Shown here piece after piece: positions 47,266-59,429 of a DNA stretch of 64,000 nucleotides. The stretch is from contig MU626324.1 in the NCBI GenBank assembly GCA_025603075.1, forward strand, positions 40,611 through 104,610, read 5' to 3'. This DNA is from Neoconidiobolus thromboides FSU 785 (taxonomy: Eukaryota > Entomophthoromycota > Entomophthoromycetes > Entomophthorales > Neoconidiobolaceae). The notes beneath the pieces were generated by a model. It made no database searches, had not been told where the DNA came from, and saw only the letters and a list, made by a program, of their open reading frames with translations. Position numbers and translations under genes: made by a program. Every line of letters begins with the position of its first letter. Position 1 is the first letter of the stretch.

Positions 47266-48337
47266 ATGAAACCTGTATTAAGTTATATAAATGAAGGAAT
47301 GACTTGGGTAGTAGAAACAATAAGTCAAAAGATGCCATTAGAAACAGATTTCAATAATCCATTAGGTGGTTCTTGGTATATATCACCCGCTCAACACGGT
47401 TATGAAATTTTATTATTATTTATTTTATTTTGTACTTTATTTCTTTTTACTTTAAAGAAGATTATTAATCCAGAGTAATTTTTATTATCAGTTACTAGTA
47501 AGATTAATACTAATAATTTGCACTTTCATTTATTGTACTCAGGTCCAAACAATGGAAATTATTAGCTAAATTTGATAAACAAAAGTCTGTGACAATAATT
47601 GAATATATATTAGCCATATTAACCTTAGCAAGCTGGGTATTAATAGTTAATTACAAATACCAGCGTAATCAATTAATTGTATTGTTACAACCATGTCACT
47701 TTAATCTATTAGTATTAACTTTTATTCTATTATTTCCAAAAAAATATAATATAACTCACTTAATTTATAATATTTATGTTTATGGTTTATGGGGAACGTA
47801 AGTTTGTTATCGTTGTTATTTATGCATTAGTTAATGATTTATTTTGATTTGATTAGTACTTTAGCTATTGTTCAACCAGATTTAAGAGGCTATGACTTTT
47901 TTTTTGAAGCTGAAAACTTTTGGATAGGCAAGCTCATTTAGTACATTTGAAAAAAACAAATAAACCCTTTTATCTTTTCTTTAGAACACTATGTCCTGCT
48001 TCTTGCCCCCATTTTATTGATGTTCACTGACAGATATGTATTATGGCCTCCAAGTCTAAGCGTTGGAATAATGTCATTCTGTTTAAATGCATTTTATAAT
48101 ATGACATTTTTAGCTTTATTTGCTTTAATTACTGGACAAAATCTAAATTATTTATTATCTCCACCACCAGGTATTTTAGAATATTTTGGAAAATATTATC
48201 GTACAGTTATGTTAGCTGTAGCTTGCCTTTCCTCTTTTGTGTTAAGGTTAACTTTTGTTGAATTGGGTGCTTTTATTTCTTTGAAGATTAAAGCGGCTTG
48301 GAAAAATAGTACAGAAGACAGTAAAAAGGTACAATAG
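47266..48337 (+). CDS. TMEM164-like multi-pass membrane protein
   Basis: Exons 47266..47474, 47543..47797, 47857..47927 and 47985..48337 give 295 aa. Six or seven hydrophobic helices are visible. The LLQPCHFNLLVLTF segment matches the family's NPCH motif, and ENFWIEHYVLLLAPI matches its IQHVxLYVVPI region, as do ALITGQNLNYLLSPP and the C-terminal helix. TMEM164 in mammals is an ER acyltransferase acting on ether phospholipids, with a Cys in the CH motif proposed as nucleophile. Function in fungi is inference. The third intron uses a GC donor (ATAG|GCAAGC); no GT donor restores the frame. Confidence 0.7.
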
Positions 48338-48843
48338 TGTGTCTAAGAAACAGAAGAAGTGATATTGTTGCAGTTTACCTAGAAGTTTAGTGGATTAATT
48401 TTAGAGTTTTATTATCCTTTAGTATGAGCTTATATGAAATATTGAAATATATTTTTTATCAATAAATATATAAGTTATAATATTTTGGTATTCAAAATGT
48501 GTTTATATCTTTTATATAATTTTACTTGTCTTTATTTAAGATTTTGATATTTTAATATTAAACTTTCAATAATAGCAACTGGATTTTTATTAATATTTCA
48601 AATAATTTATCCATTTTCTATTATTACAAAATGGAAGTTTATTTGATGTCACCTCCTTACAAATAAACCAATAAAATTAATAAAACTTCCTAATCAAAGG
48701 AATGGGTTTACTAAATTTAGAAAAAAGAGTAACCATTTTTTAATTCACCCATTGAAATTGTTCTAGTATTAAAACTGAACATTTCAATTAAATTTTAGTT
48801 TTAATTTTTAATTCACTTAATATTTTTTATAAAAAAATAACGG
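48338..48843. other. Intergenic region TMEM164-like / NDR kinase
   Basis: 506 AT-rich bases lie between tandem genes. I see nothing in it. Confidence 0.5.
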
Positions 48844-50661
<1,818 letters not shown>

Positions 50662-51998
50662 AGAAGAATGGAAGATATATAGCTAAGGATGTAGCTATAT
50701 ATATTTGTGGGTTGATTCTATTTTTTAAATTTGAAATAAATACTAAATAAATATAATTAAAAAATAGGTTGTTTTATTGTTATTTAAATTTACTTGTGAT
50801 TAAATTTTTTAAATAAAATTAATAATAATAAAAATAGCTTAATTGTTATAATAATTGAAATATGGTGTAATTCGTATTTTAGAGTATTGTTTTATGAACA
50901 TGAGTAAATATGAATAAACAAAATAACTCCGTTTAAGATTATATAAAATTATATAGGATGTATATTATTTAAGTAATATGTGAAATAAGGGAACAGGATT
51001 TAATTTAAATATGAAATAAGGGAATAATATTTATTTATTTATATTTAACAAAAATTAACATAAATGAACTTAAGACTTAAATCGAATTATTAAATGCCCC
51101 CTTTTGATTTTTTATTAATCTTATTTTACTAAAATAAATTCTTAAACATTATTAAAAATAAGTTGAAATAAATTATTTATTATCACATTTCAGTACCAAC
51201 ATCTAATTAAAGAATTAGAATAACTATTTAATTTTATACGTTAATTTTATACAAATGATCGAGTTTTTAGTGATTTGGATGGATGAAAGTAAACTTGAGT
51301 GATGATATCATCCCCAAAATAATCAAAATAAAGGCTTAAAATTTCTTGTGAAATAAGAAATTTAAATAACAAAGATAATTGGCTAGAATTTTAAAAAATG
51401 AACCAAATTAAGTAAAAGAGTAACCCAGTTTCAAATGTTAGTATAACGAATTGAAATTAAGTAAAAAAGTTTAAGACTTATTTTTTATATTAAAAAAGAG
51501 TGAGGTAAAAATATAATATTAATTTTATATTTTAGCTTTTATTTTATAATTGTTTTGTCTTTTTTCATCTTTTTTCCATTTTTTATTTAATATAGAGTTG
51601 ATAGATTAGTTTATAAAAATTGTATATATATTAATATCTATCCTTTTTTATTTAGTTCAATTTCTTTGTTTCTCAAGGTTAAATTCCCAACTTACAGTTT
51701 GCTCAACTCAATTATATATTTTTTATTATTTGAATAATAAAACATAGAATTAAGCTTTATTGTAAACCTCAATTACTAATAATAAAAAAAGAACTGTATC
51801 AGTTTGTTATTTATTCGTTATAAAACTAGCTTCCATTTAGAAAAGTAAGCTACAATCTCGCCCCTTACATTGTTTTTTATTGTTTTATCAACTCTCCCTT
51901 TTTGTTAGCGTAAAGGTTTATAAGGTAAGTTATTTATCATCATTGTAGTTAAGTTATAACCTTTAATTCCTTATTTAAAAATAGAACATTCAACTTAA
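50662..51998. other. Intergenic region NDR kinase / ARL8
   Basis: 1.3 kb of AT-rich sequence with no repeat copy, no coding frame and no RNA gene that I can recognise. The last 150 bases before ARL8 include pyrimidine tracts typical of a promoter or 5' UTR. Confidence 0.55.
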
Positions 51999-52741
51999 AT
52001 GGCATCCATAATAAGCTCCTTGTTAAACTGGTTAAGAAGTCTATTTTTCAAAGAAGAGATGGAGTTAACTTTAGTTGGTTTACAAAACTCGGGTAAAACT
52101 ACTTTAGTTAACGTTATTGCTGTAATCCATTTATTATTAATTTTACTTACTTTTTTATTTACTTTTTCTCAACAAATAGTCAGGTCAATTTTCCGAAGAT
52201 ATGATACCAACGGTAGGTTTTAATATGCGAAAAGTAACCAAAGGTAATGTGACTATGAAATTATGGGATATTGGCGGTCAACCTAGGTTTCGTTCCATGT
52301 GGGAAAGATATTGTAGAGGAGTCAATGCTATTGTGTAAGTTATTATTTATATAATAAAGGAAATTGTAATGCTAACATTTTTTAGTTTTGTTATTGATGC
52401 AGCAGATAAAGAAAAGATAGAAGCGGCTAAAAGTGAACTTAAAAATTTATTAGAAAAACCACAATTAGCCAATATACCTGTATTAGTCTTAGGAAACAAA
52501 AATGACCTTCCAGATGCTTATACAGTGGATGAACTTATTGATCTTTTGTAAGTATATTTACTACTGCTTATTATACTATATTATAGCTATTTTATTTTAT
52601 AAATACTAATATGTATATTAAAATAGAAACCTTAAATCTATTAGTAATAGAGAGGTCAGCTGTTATTCTATATCAGCCAAAAATCAAGTCAATATTGATA
52701 TTACTTTACAATGGTTGATAAAGCATGCAAAATCAACTTAA
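51999..52741 (+). CDS. ARL8: ARF-like GTPase ARL8
   Basis: Exons 51999..52121, 52180..52334, 52386..52547 and 52627..52741 give 184 aa. Features specific to ARL8 are the hydrophobic N-terminal helix ([20 protein letters not shown]), [52 protein letters not shown] and [12 protein letters not shown]4 is NKNDLP and the C-terminus contains [18 protein letters not shown]8 drives lysosome/late-endosome positioning and fusion; it is absent from baker's yeast but kept in many other fungi. The N-terminal helix, rather than myristoylation, is the membrane anchor. Convergent with HIS3. Confidence 0.95.
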
Positions 52742-53046
52742 ATAGTGTAAGTGATGTAACAATATATAAGTAATTATTATTGATTTTAATAGCTCTCCCT
52801 CTTTAATCTCATTGAATTCTTTCTATTTCTAATCTAATTTTTTTCTCCTTTCTTTAATATACTTACACATTTTCTTTAATTGTTTCTGTATCCGTTTATT
52901 TTACATTATATTAATTAATTTTAATTTATCATTATGAAAATATCAAATCTATTAATTTTGTTCTTAAAGCCTAAACAAAACCTTTTTTTAAACTTATGAT
53001 ATCATGCTTTTAATTTTTAAACTTTATTATTCATAGTTATTTATCA

Positions 53047-53801
53047 TTACAATACTCCTTTAGTACTAGGAATTTCGTTAGATTCCGTTCTTTCAGTGGC
53101 TTGTTTAACAGCTAACGCTAACGCTTTAAATGCAGATTCAGCTCTATAATATAAAATCAATAAGTCTAAACCAACTGATAATGGAAAAGCTTACTTATGA
53201 TGATCATTTTCACCTTTGAGTACATCTACATGTAACGTAACACCTGCAGCAGTAGCAAAAGATTGAAATACATGAGGTATCATTTCACAAGATAAAGTAC
53301 CTAACATTTCTCTCTTTAAATTTAAGTTAATAAATGCACCCGGTCTACCAGAGATATCAATAACTGCTCTAGATAAAGCCTAAAAGTTGATGATATTATT
53401 ATTAATTAATAAAATAAAACTCAATAAAAAACTCACTTCATCTAGAGGTGCATAAGCATAACCAAACCTTTTAATCCCTTTCAAGTCACCTAAAGCTTGC
53501 TTAAAAGCTAAACCCAAAGCAATGGCAGTGTCTTCAGCAGTGTGATGATCATCAATATGTAAGTCACCTTTACAATTTAAAAGTAAATTCCAACGCGAGT
53601 GCTTGGCCAAGGCATGATACATCTAATCACAAATATTACAAATGATACAATAGACAATATAATTATACTTACATGATCTAAAAATCCAATGCCAGTATTG
53701 ATCTCTTGGGTTGACTGTACAGATAACGGAACGTTAATCTCTAACTCTATATTTATATCAGTTTCATTTGTTTTTCGAGTTAATTTTATCAGTTCTGACA
53801 T
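53047..53801 (-). CDS. HIS3: Imidazoleglycerol-phosphate dehydratase (HIS3)
   Basis: Exons 53801..53673, 53622..53437, 53379..53195 and 53143..53047 give 198 aa. Manganese-binding motifs are [32 protein letters not shown] and, in the second half, [30 protein letters not shown] is also family-typical. It catalyses the sixth step of histidine biosynthesis, dehydrating imidazole-glycerol phosphate in the cytosol. It is monofunctional, as in fungi. The second donor is GTGAGT. It is divergent from the unknown ORF at 54086, 284 bases between starts. Confidence 0.95.
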
Positions 53802-54085
53802 GATTATTGTATTATTTTTGATTTAACAAAAGTAGTAAAAGCAATGATATTAGGAATTGATTGTTGATTCCTTTTTATCAATGATTAGGTATTACTCACT
53901 ATTTAGTGGCATCCCTTAGTCAAGTTAGTAGAAGATCTTCTATATTTGGTAAATCTACTACATTAATAACGTTTTTCATGTGAAATGTTAATTTGTGGAT
54001 TTATCTAATTTTGCAAACTATTTTTTTGTTTTTAAGAACCTCATAATAAGCATTGTTTGATTAAATACACAACTGTATTTCAAAT

Positions 54086-54541
54086 ATGTCAAAAGGAACT
54101 TACTTTTACTTTTTATCGAACTTTAGTCAACTTGAGACAGAGGAGATCAAAAAGAAAATAGTAAAAATAAGAGGTGTTATTATTGCCAAAGAAAATACTG
54201 AACAAATTGAGCCTTACGAATATATTGATGATATTAAATATCGTGATGTAACTGATGAAGATTTAATACGAGATACTTATGAAAGAGCGCTAAATCCTTA
54301 TTATGATGTTGAATCTGTTATTATAATGATTATTAATAGAGATATGTATGAGAAAGGTTATATTAGAGTTGTAACAAATACTACAGATGAAGATGAAGTA
54401 AAATCCATCGATAAATTTAAATGCAAATTAGAGAACGTATGGGAAATATTACATATAGGTAGTGATTTGATTAATGAATATCTACCATCAAGCATAAACA
54501 ATCTGGTAAAAAATGGCGAATGGACATCCTTTCTCATCTAG
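54086..54541 (+). CDS. Uncharacterised acidic protein, possibly truncated
   Basis: This intronless frame of 151 aa begins MSKGTYFYFLSNFSQLETEE. It is acidic and helix-rich (EQIEPYEYIDDIKYRDVTDE, DLIRDTYERALNPYY, then IGSDLINEYLPSSINN), has no signal peptide or membrane span, and I recognise no family. A coding-like stretch in another frame follows at 54558-54719 (LPGDYVTIINTYTSTINENN and further). The original protein may therefore have been longer and lost its C-terminus to a frameshift. No splice pair I tried joins the two in frame. Confidence 0.5.
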   Translation: MSKGTYFYFLSNFSQLETEEIKKKIVKIRGVIIAKENTEQIEPYEYIDDIKYRDVTDEDLIRDTYERALNPYYDVESVIIMIINRDMYEKGYIRVVTNTTDEDEVKSIDKFKCKLENVWEILHIGSDLINEYLPSSINNLVKNGEWTSFLI

Positions 54542-54557
54542 TAGGCTTAGGTGTTAA

Positions 54558-54719
54558 CATGAAATTATAAATACTTTGCCTGGTGATTATGTAACTATTA
54601 TTAATACTTATACATCCACTATCAATGAGAATAATTACGATAGATTAATCTTTTCAAAAGAAACTATTTCAACTGTAAGACAGAGAGAGTATTATGAAAT
54701 AAATAGCTCAAATATTTAA
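54558..54719 (+). pseudogene. Coding-like remnant downstream of the unknown ORF
   Basis: About 53 open codons (HEIINTLPGDYVTIINTYTS, then FSKETISTVRQREYYEINSS) end in a stop at 54717-54719. It has no ATG near the start and is frame-shifted relative to the ORF ending at 54541. It is probably the detached C-terminus of that gene, or the end of an unrecognised last exon. Confidence 0.35.
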
Positions 54720-55329
54720 CTGAATTATATAACATTTTGAATTTTATTTTTAATGAAAATATATGAAATTTTTTTACTACTTTTTCCTCCTAAATCCCCA
54801 CTTTCAGTTGTCTGATATAGCTTTTTCCGATAATGTACTTGTCTATAATATGACTAACAGTGCTATGTTTAAAGTCCTTTACTTTGTAAATGCTTATTAT
54901 ACAATGTCTATTTTATATCAGTTAGTGATTCTTTCTCTACATTCATTATTGATCTAATTATTTTTTTCATTTAGAGACTTAGATGAAGTTTAAAATTAAA
55001 GTTAAAATAGCTGTAAATCTTTGGCTTTTTAAATTTGTACATTACTTTATTTCTATTTACAATAAAATTTGTTGATACTCTTTAATTTGCTTAATAAATA
55101 GACAAGAGATTGAGCCAGAAAAAGGCACTGTCATTTAGCAAAAGAGCATAGGGGATTGATGTGACGTCATAAAGTTTTAAAATACCAGATTACATTTATT
55201 ATAGTATTAGTTTAAAAGCTTCAACTTTTCTTAAATTCAATATCTATTCCTTAATAAAATTAAATACCATCATTAAAATTAAAATGAGAATAAAAAATAA
55301 AAGAGTTGAAATAATAATGTCCTACTTTT
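54720..55329. other. Convergent intergenic region
   Basis: AT-rich sequence. A hydrophobic ORF at 54763-54957 looks like chance translation of T-rich DNA. I see nothing else. Confidence 0.5.
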
Positions 55330-56707
55330 TTAATATGACATAGAATTAGATTGAATGGCCTTAATAGCGCTTTGCATTTGTGCATTAGAATCTGAGAAGA
55401 ATAAAAGCTCATCCTTAGTTTCTCCTTTGTCAATACTTAAGTGAAATGAATTTGGAATCAAAGTATCTATACTGCATTCCTTAACATATACTTTTCCACT
55501 ACCTAAATCTAAGCATGAAATTGGGTATTTTTCCTATATAAATCATTAATACTGGAATAAAATCATAGTTAGTACTAATTATTTACAATTGGATCTCTGT
55601 AAAAATAAATAGTTTCACCACGTATTACATACCAACGTCTTTTCCAAAACTAAATTTACTTTTAGTATTAATATAAATCCTTATAAAGTTATATTACATA
55701 AGACCCATCACCTTGTACGGTTATATAATCCATAATTTGAGATGCCTATAAAATTAATTAGTATATTTAATTGTTTTCCATTGATTCTTACATCTTCATC
55801 TGGGAGATTAGTAAACTGCAAGCGTACAGATTGTCTCTTTTGCCAAGCTTCTTGAATTTTTCTTTTAGCTTCTTCTTCTAAATTGATTTTAGCTGGAAGT
55901 TCTTTTGGCAATGTAGACTCTTCTTCAAAAACTGGGGTGGATTGATTAAATGCTGAAGAATTAGGATTAAATAATATATTAGAATCTTCAGTATCATGAT
56001 CCCCAGCAGATAAAATAGTTTCTGAAGGGTATATGTCAGATGGATTGCTTTCCGATGGGTAAGCACCTGTAATTGTACCTGCTGAAGATGCTATAATATC
56101 GGCTAAATTTCCATTCTCCTTTGGTTCGGAAATTGCGTTTCCAGCTTTATTTTTAATTGCATTTTCTACTGCTTCGACCGTTAAATTGTCCAAGTTGGTA
56201 ATATGTAAACTAACATCAATTTGCTAATTTTATAGTTAATTCATATATAAAAATACAATCGTTAGTTTTACTTCAAAAAAAGCTGATACAGAACGTCCAT
56301 GAACTACAGTCCTAGCTAATTAATTCTATTTAAATAAAGTAGTTTGTGATTAAAATGATACTACCTCTACGGACACCACTATACAAAAAGTATTTAATAA
56401 AAGTTAACGAAGCAATAAAAAGAATACCTTAAGTTTTCATCAACATATAAAACATAAACTAAATGGTCGTTATATAAAAGTAAGGCATAATGAATAGAAT
56501 CAATTAAATTTTTTTTCAAATCCTCAACATCACCTAAACCTTTAGAATACAAGAATAATTTTTCCCTGGTGTCACCATAACCTAAAACAAACCTAAATAG
56601 TTATGATAAAAATATTTTAAAATTAAAATTAGTTACCAACTGATTTCACGATTTAAAATTTTTTGGTAGGACTCTGCGATTGAAGCTTCACTTAAATCAC
56701 AACTCAT
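55330..56707 (-). CDS. ADF-H (coactosin/drebrin-like) plus C-terminal PH-domain protein
   Basis: Exons 56707..56637, 56592..56428, 56378..56365, 56315..56272, 56223..55792, 55745..55698, 55649..55587 and 55533..55330 give 346 aa with all phases matching. Residues 1-125 form an actin-depolymerising-factor-homology domain of the Abp1/coactosin type: ISWFVLGYGDTREKLFLYSK, HLVYVLYVDENL, then SGVRRARTVVHGRSVSAFFE, QIDVSLHITNLDNLTVE. A disordered acidic linker (about 130-215) and a basic coiled segment (EEEAKRKIQEAWQKRQSVRL) follow. Residues 243-340 look like a PH domain: GDGSYFWKRRWYVIRGETIY, FYRDP, LDLGSGKVYV and ELLFFSDSNAQMQSAIKAI. The likely role is linking membrane phosphoinositides to cortical actin. 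Exon 3 is a 14-base micro-exon. Confidence 0.82.
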
Positions 56708-57151
56708 TTTCTTTTATTACGTATTATTATTATTATTATAAAAAAGTAAAACAAAGCAAATTTATTGTTCTGCCTTTTAATCAATTTTAAGCCATTTTGT
56801 AAATTCATAGAACAACCGATTAGCTTTGATTGGTTTGATTTTTAAGAAATAAGAAACTAATTATAAAAAATCATCATTTTGTTATTATCATCATTATGAA
56901 AAAAATAACAGCTGCTATATACGAAACTAATGTATATTAACATATCTAACAACCAGGAAATAACACATTATCCCCTTAAAAAAGCTTCAAAACAAAACAA
57001 AATTAACTAACTTCTACACAGCATATTCTACTATTCTGATATGAAATAAAATTCAATTTCTCTAAATTTAGTTTATCTATTAAACGTTTAAAAAATATAA
57101 CATCTTCAATAATAACAAAAGTCAAACTATATGTAAAATTATTTTAATAGC
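56708..57151. other. Intergenic region ADF-H/PH gene / QCR8
   Basis: 444 AT-rich bases lie between two minus-strand genes: the promoter of the ADF-H/PH gene and the 3' flank of QCR8. I see no other element. Confidence 0.5.
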
Positions 57152-57421
57152 TTAATGGTCAGCCTTTTCATGAGCACCAGCTTTAGAGTTATAATAAGCG
57201 TTTTTGGCATTACCCCAAGCGTAAACGGAGTAGCCTAAAGCGAAAGCTGGAGCAATGTAAGGTACTTGAGCACCGAAACGTTTTACCATACCAAAAAAGC
57301 TTTTTTTGAAATAACCAGCATAAGCTCTTTGCTGGAAAGGTGATAAAGAATAGGTAACAATTCCCTTTTGAGTTGGTCCACCCATATATCCCCAGTGTCC
57401 TTGATATTTTCCTCCGGCCAT
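57152..57421 (-). CDS. QCR8: Ubiquinol-cytochrome c reductase subunit 8 (QCR8)
   Basis: This intronless frame has 89 aa. Family signatures are GHWGYMGGPTQKGIVTYSLS, PFQQRAYAGYFKKSFFGMVK, RAQ-like RFGAQVPYIAPAFALGYSVY and AWGNAKNAYYNSKAGAH. One transmembrane helix spans about residues 50-68. QCR8 is the ubiquinone-binding-protein subunit of the inner-membrane bc1 complex (complex III). Its size fits the family. It is divergent from NEDD8. Confidence 0.95.
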   Translation of the reverse strand: MAGGKYQGHWGYMGGPTQKGIVTYSLSPFQQRAYAGYFKKSFFGMVKRFGAQVPYIAPAFALGYSVYAWGNAKNAYYNSKAGAHEKADH

Positions 57422-57992
57422 TTTTATTGATTTATGTTTAAACTTCTAATTAATACATTATTATATTTTTTCTTATTTTGTTGTTTAAGGTTACCTAAAA
57501 TTTAATTAATTTAAAAAATGTTTTCTAGATTTTAATCTAATCACACGCTTAAATCATATCTTTAAGTAAATTGATTCTTGGACTTTAACTGGTTTAATTG
57601 AAATCCCATAAATTTCAGCTAAGCTTATCGGTCCATTCATTTATAGTAAATTGTTTTATTTCTTTCAATAATAAGTACTAATGAGAAAAACATTAACGCT
57701 ATCATTTATATTATTTTATTCGCTTCTTAAATTAGATTCGACTTTAAAGAATTTTTTTTGTTAAAAGGGAGAGCGTCGTTTTTAACTTGAAGCATGTTCA
57801 TCTTTTGACTAGCTTAAAATCTGAACAAGTTACTAGCAAAACTAAAAATGAAAAAACATACTTTGTGATTATAGTTTTTTCATCACTACATAATTTAAAT
57901 TCTTTGTGGCCAATCAAAGTTGTTCCAATTTTACGTAAAATCTGAATTTGCTGTATTTAAAAGCTTTTTTACAATAATACAGTCATAATAAA
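57422..57992. other. Divergent promoter region QCR8 / NEDD8
   Basis: 571 bases lie between two start codons. It is AT-rich, with no recognised motif. Confidence 0.5.
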
Positions 57993-58470
57993 ATGTTAAT
58001 CAAAATCAAAGTAAGTTAGCTACATGTTAATATTTCTAATACTAATTAAAAACTTAGACTTTAACAGGAAGAGAGGTATTGGCTAAATATATTTTTTGTT
58101 GATTAATTTTTAAAATTTAAAAGTTTGAATTTGATATTGAACCTGATGATCCAGTAAGTTTAATTTAAACGTATAAATTAATGTTATTGATTTATCTAAA
58201 AAAGATCATGCGCATCAAAGAGAGATTGGAGGAAAAAGAAGGTATCCCTCCAGCACAACAAAGGTAAAACAAGTTAAATTCAAATTAAACAGTGATTAAT
58301 TCCATTATTTAGATTAATTTTTGGTGGTAAACAAATGTAAGATTAAAGTTAGGTAAAAAAAGTCATATAATAACATTGAATTTAGGGCTGATGATAAACC
58401 TGCTTCCTCTTACGGAATTGAAGGTGGCTCAGTGCTTCATTTAGTTTTAGCTTTACGTGGCGGAATTTAA
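57993..58470 (+). CDS. NEDD8: Ubiquitin-like modifier NEDD8/RUB1
   Basis: Exons 57993..58010, 58058..58075, 58124..58153, 58205..58263, 58313..58336 and 58386..58470 give 77 aa. MLIKIKTLTGREFEFDIEPD, then MRIKERLEEKEGIPPAQQRL, IFGGKQMADDKPASSYGIEG and HLVLALRGGI. Ala72 in LALRGG (Arg in ubiquitin) identifies NEDD8. A single Ile follows Gly75-Gly76, so the C-terminal hydrolase needs to remove only one residue. NEDD8 activates cullin-RING ligases, linking it functionally to F-box proteins such as the one at 26870. Five introns interrupt 77 codons; two exons are 18 bases each. Confidence 0.95.
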
Positions 58471-59429
58471 GCAAATAATTAAATTAGATGTTTTCTACCT
58501 ACATAACTTTTATTTCGACTGTTTGGTATAGGTTTGGATGTCATATAATTTTTATTAATAAATTATATTTGGTACAACTTTATGATCACCAGCTGTTAGT
58601 TGTACTTTAAATGTAATTTAGTAACAGCTCTTTAGTTTTTTATAATTTAGAATCTTTGAAAAAAAGTAACTAGAGATTATTTATTTTGACAGAAAACGAA
58701 TTTTTTATAACTTCCATCAAAGTGTATGCCCGCTTTGTAAACATAAACATTTATCATTAAAGTAACTCCTTCAGTATATCTTTTACATTACTTACAGTTT
58801 ACCTATAAAAACAATAATGGTTAGTTTTTGAGATTATGAGTCTTAAGCTTAACATGGTTGGTTTAGCTCCTTTTAGTTCTCAACGTAAGAGCTTATAATA
58901 TACAATGCTAATATATTTTGATTTAAAACCATTTGAGTCTTAATTTATAATGATTTTGACTATATTTAGAGTTCTTTTTGAAAGTAATACACAAAAATAT
59001 ATCATTGTTTCGTTTGATCCATCTTGTTTGCTGTTGTTAAAATGACTTTATAAATGGTATAGTTTGTATTGAAACATTGTGTGATATGAACTATTTTGAG
59101 TTCTAAAAGAGAGGATAATTTATGCTGGTTAGGGAGTACACATTTGTCATAGATATTAGTGCTGGGTCACTTAGCTAACAGTTCAAAGTTATTGTACTCG
59201 GTCTGTTTCGGATTAACTGTCACAATTTTAGCACTTTTAGCTGAAAATATAATGGCTAATATGAAGCAGACCGAGTACTAGACTATCTATCATTCAAAAT
59301 CTAGATGATAAATTGGTTGGTTAAAAAAATCATAGTCGAATTTTAAATAAAATTGGCTATAAGTTATAACTAAACATTTTTGTGGAGTTTGGTTAAAAAT
59401 TGGATTTTTAATAATGGGAATGGTATAAT
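58471..59429. other. Intergenic region with a small inverted-repeat element
   Basis: It is AT-rich apart from the inverted-repeat element at 59194-59278. No gene was recognised. Confidence 0.5.
59194..59278. repeat. Perfect 12-bp inverted repeat bounding an 85-bp unit
   Basis: GTACTCGGTCTG at 59194-59205 is repeated as its exact reverse complement at 59267-59278, extending to 16 bp with one mismatch. G+C-rich arms in such AT-rich DNA are unlikely by chance. It resembles a tiny transposon remnant or a stem-loop. No second copy was seen in this window. Confidence 0.6.

Noticed and set aside
54763-54957. Plus-strand hydrophobic ORF
   Set aside because: It translates T-rich intergenic sequence between convergent genes, with no family signal.
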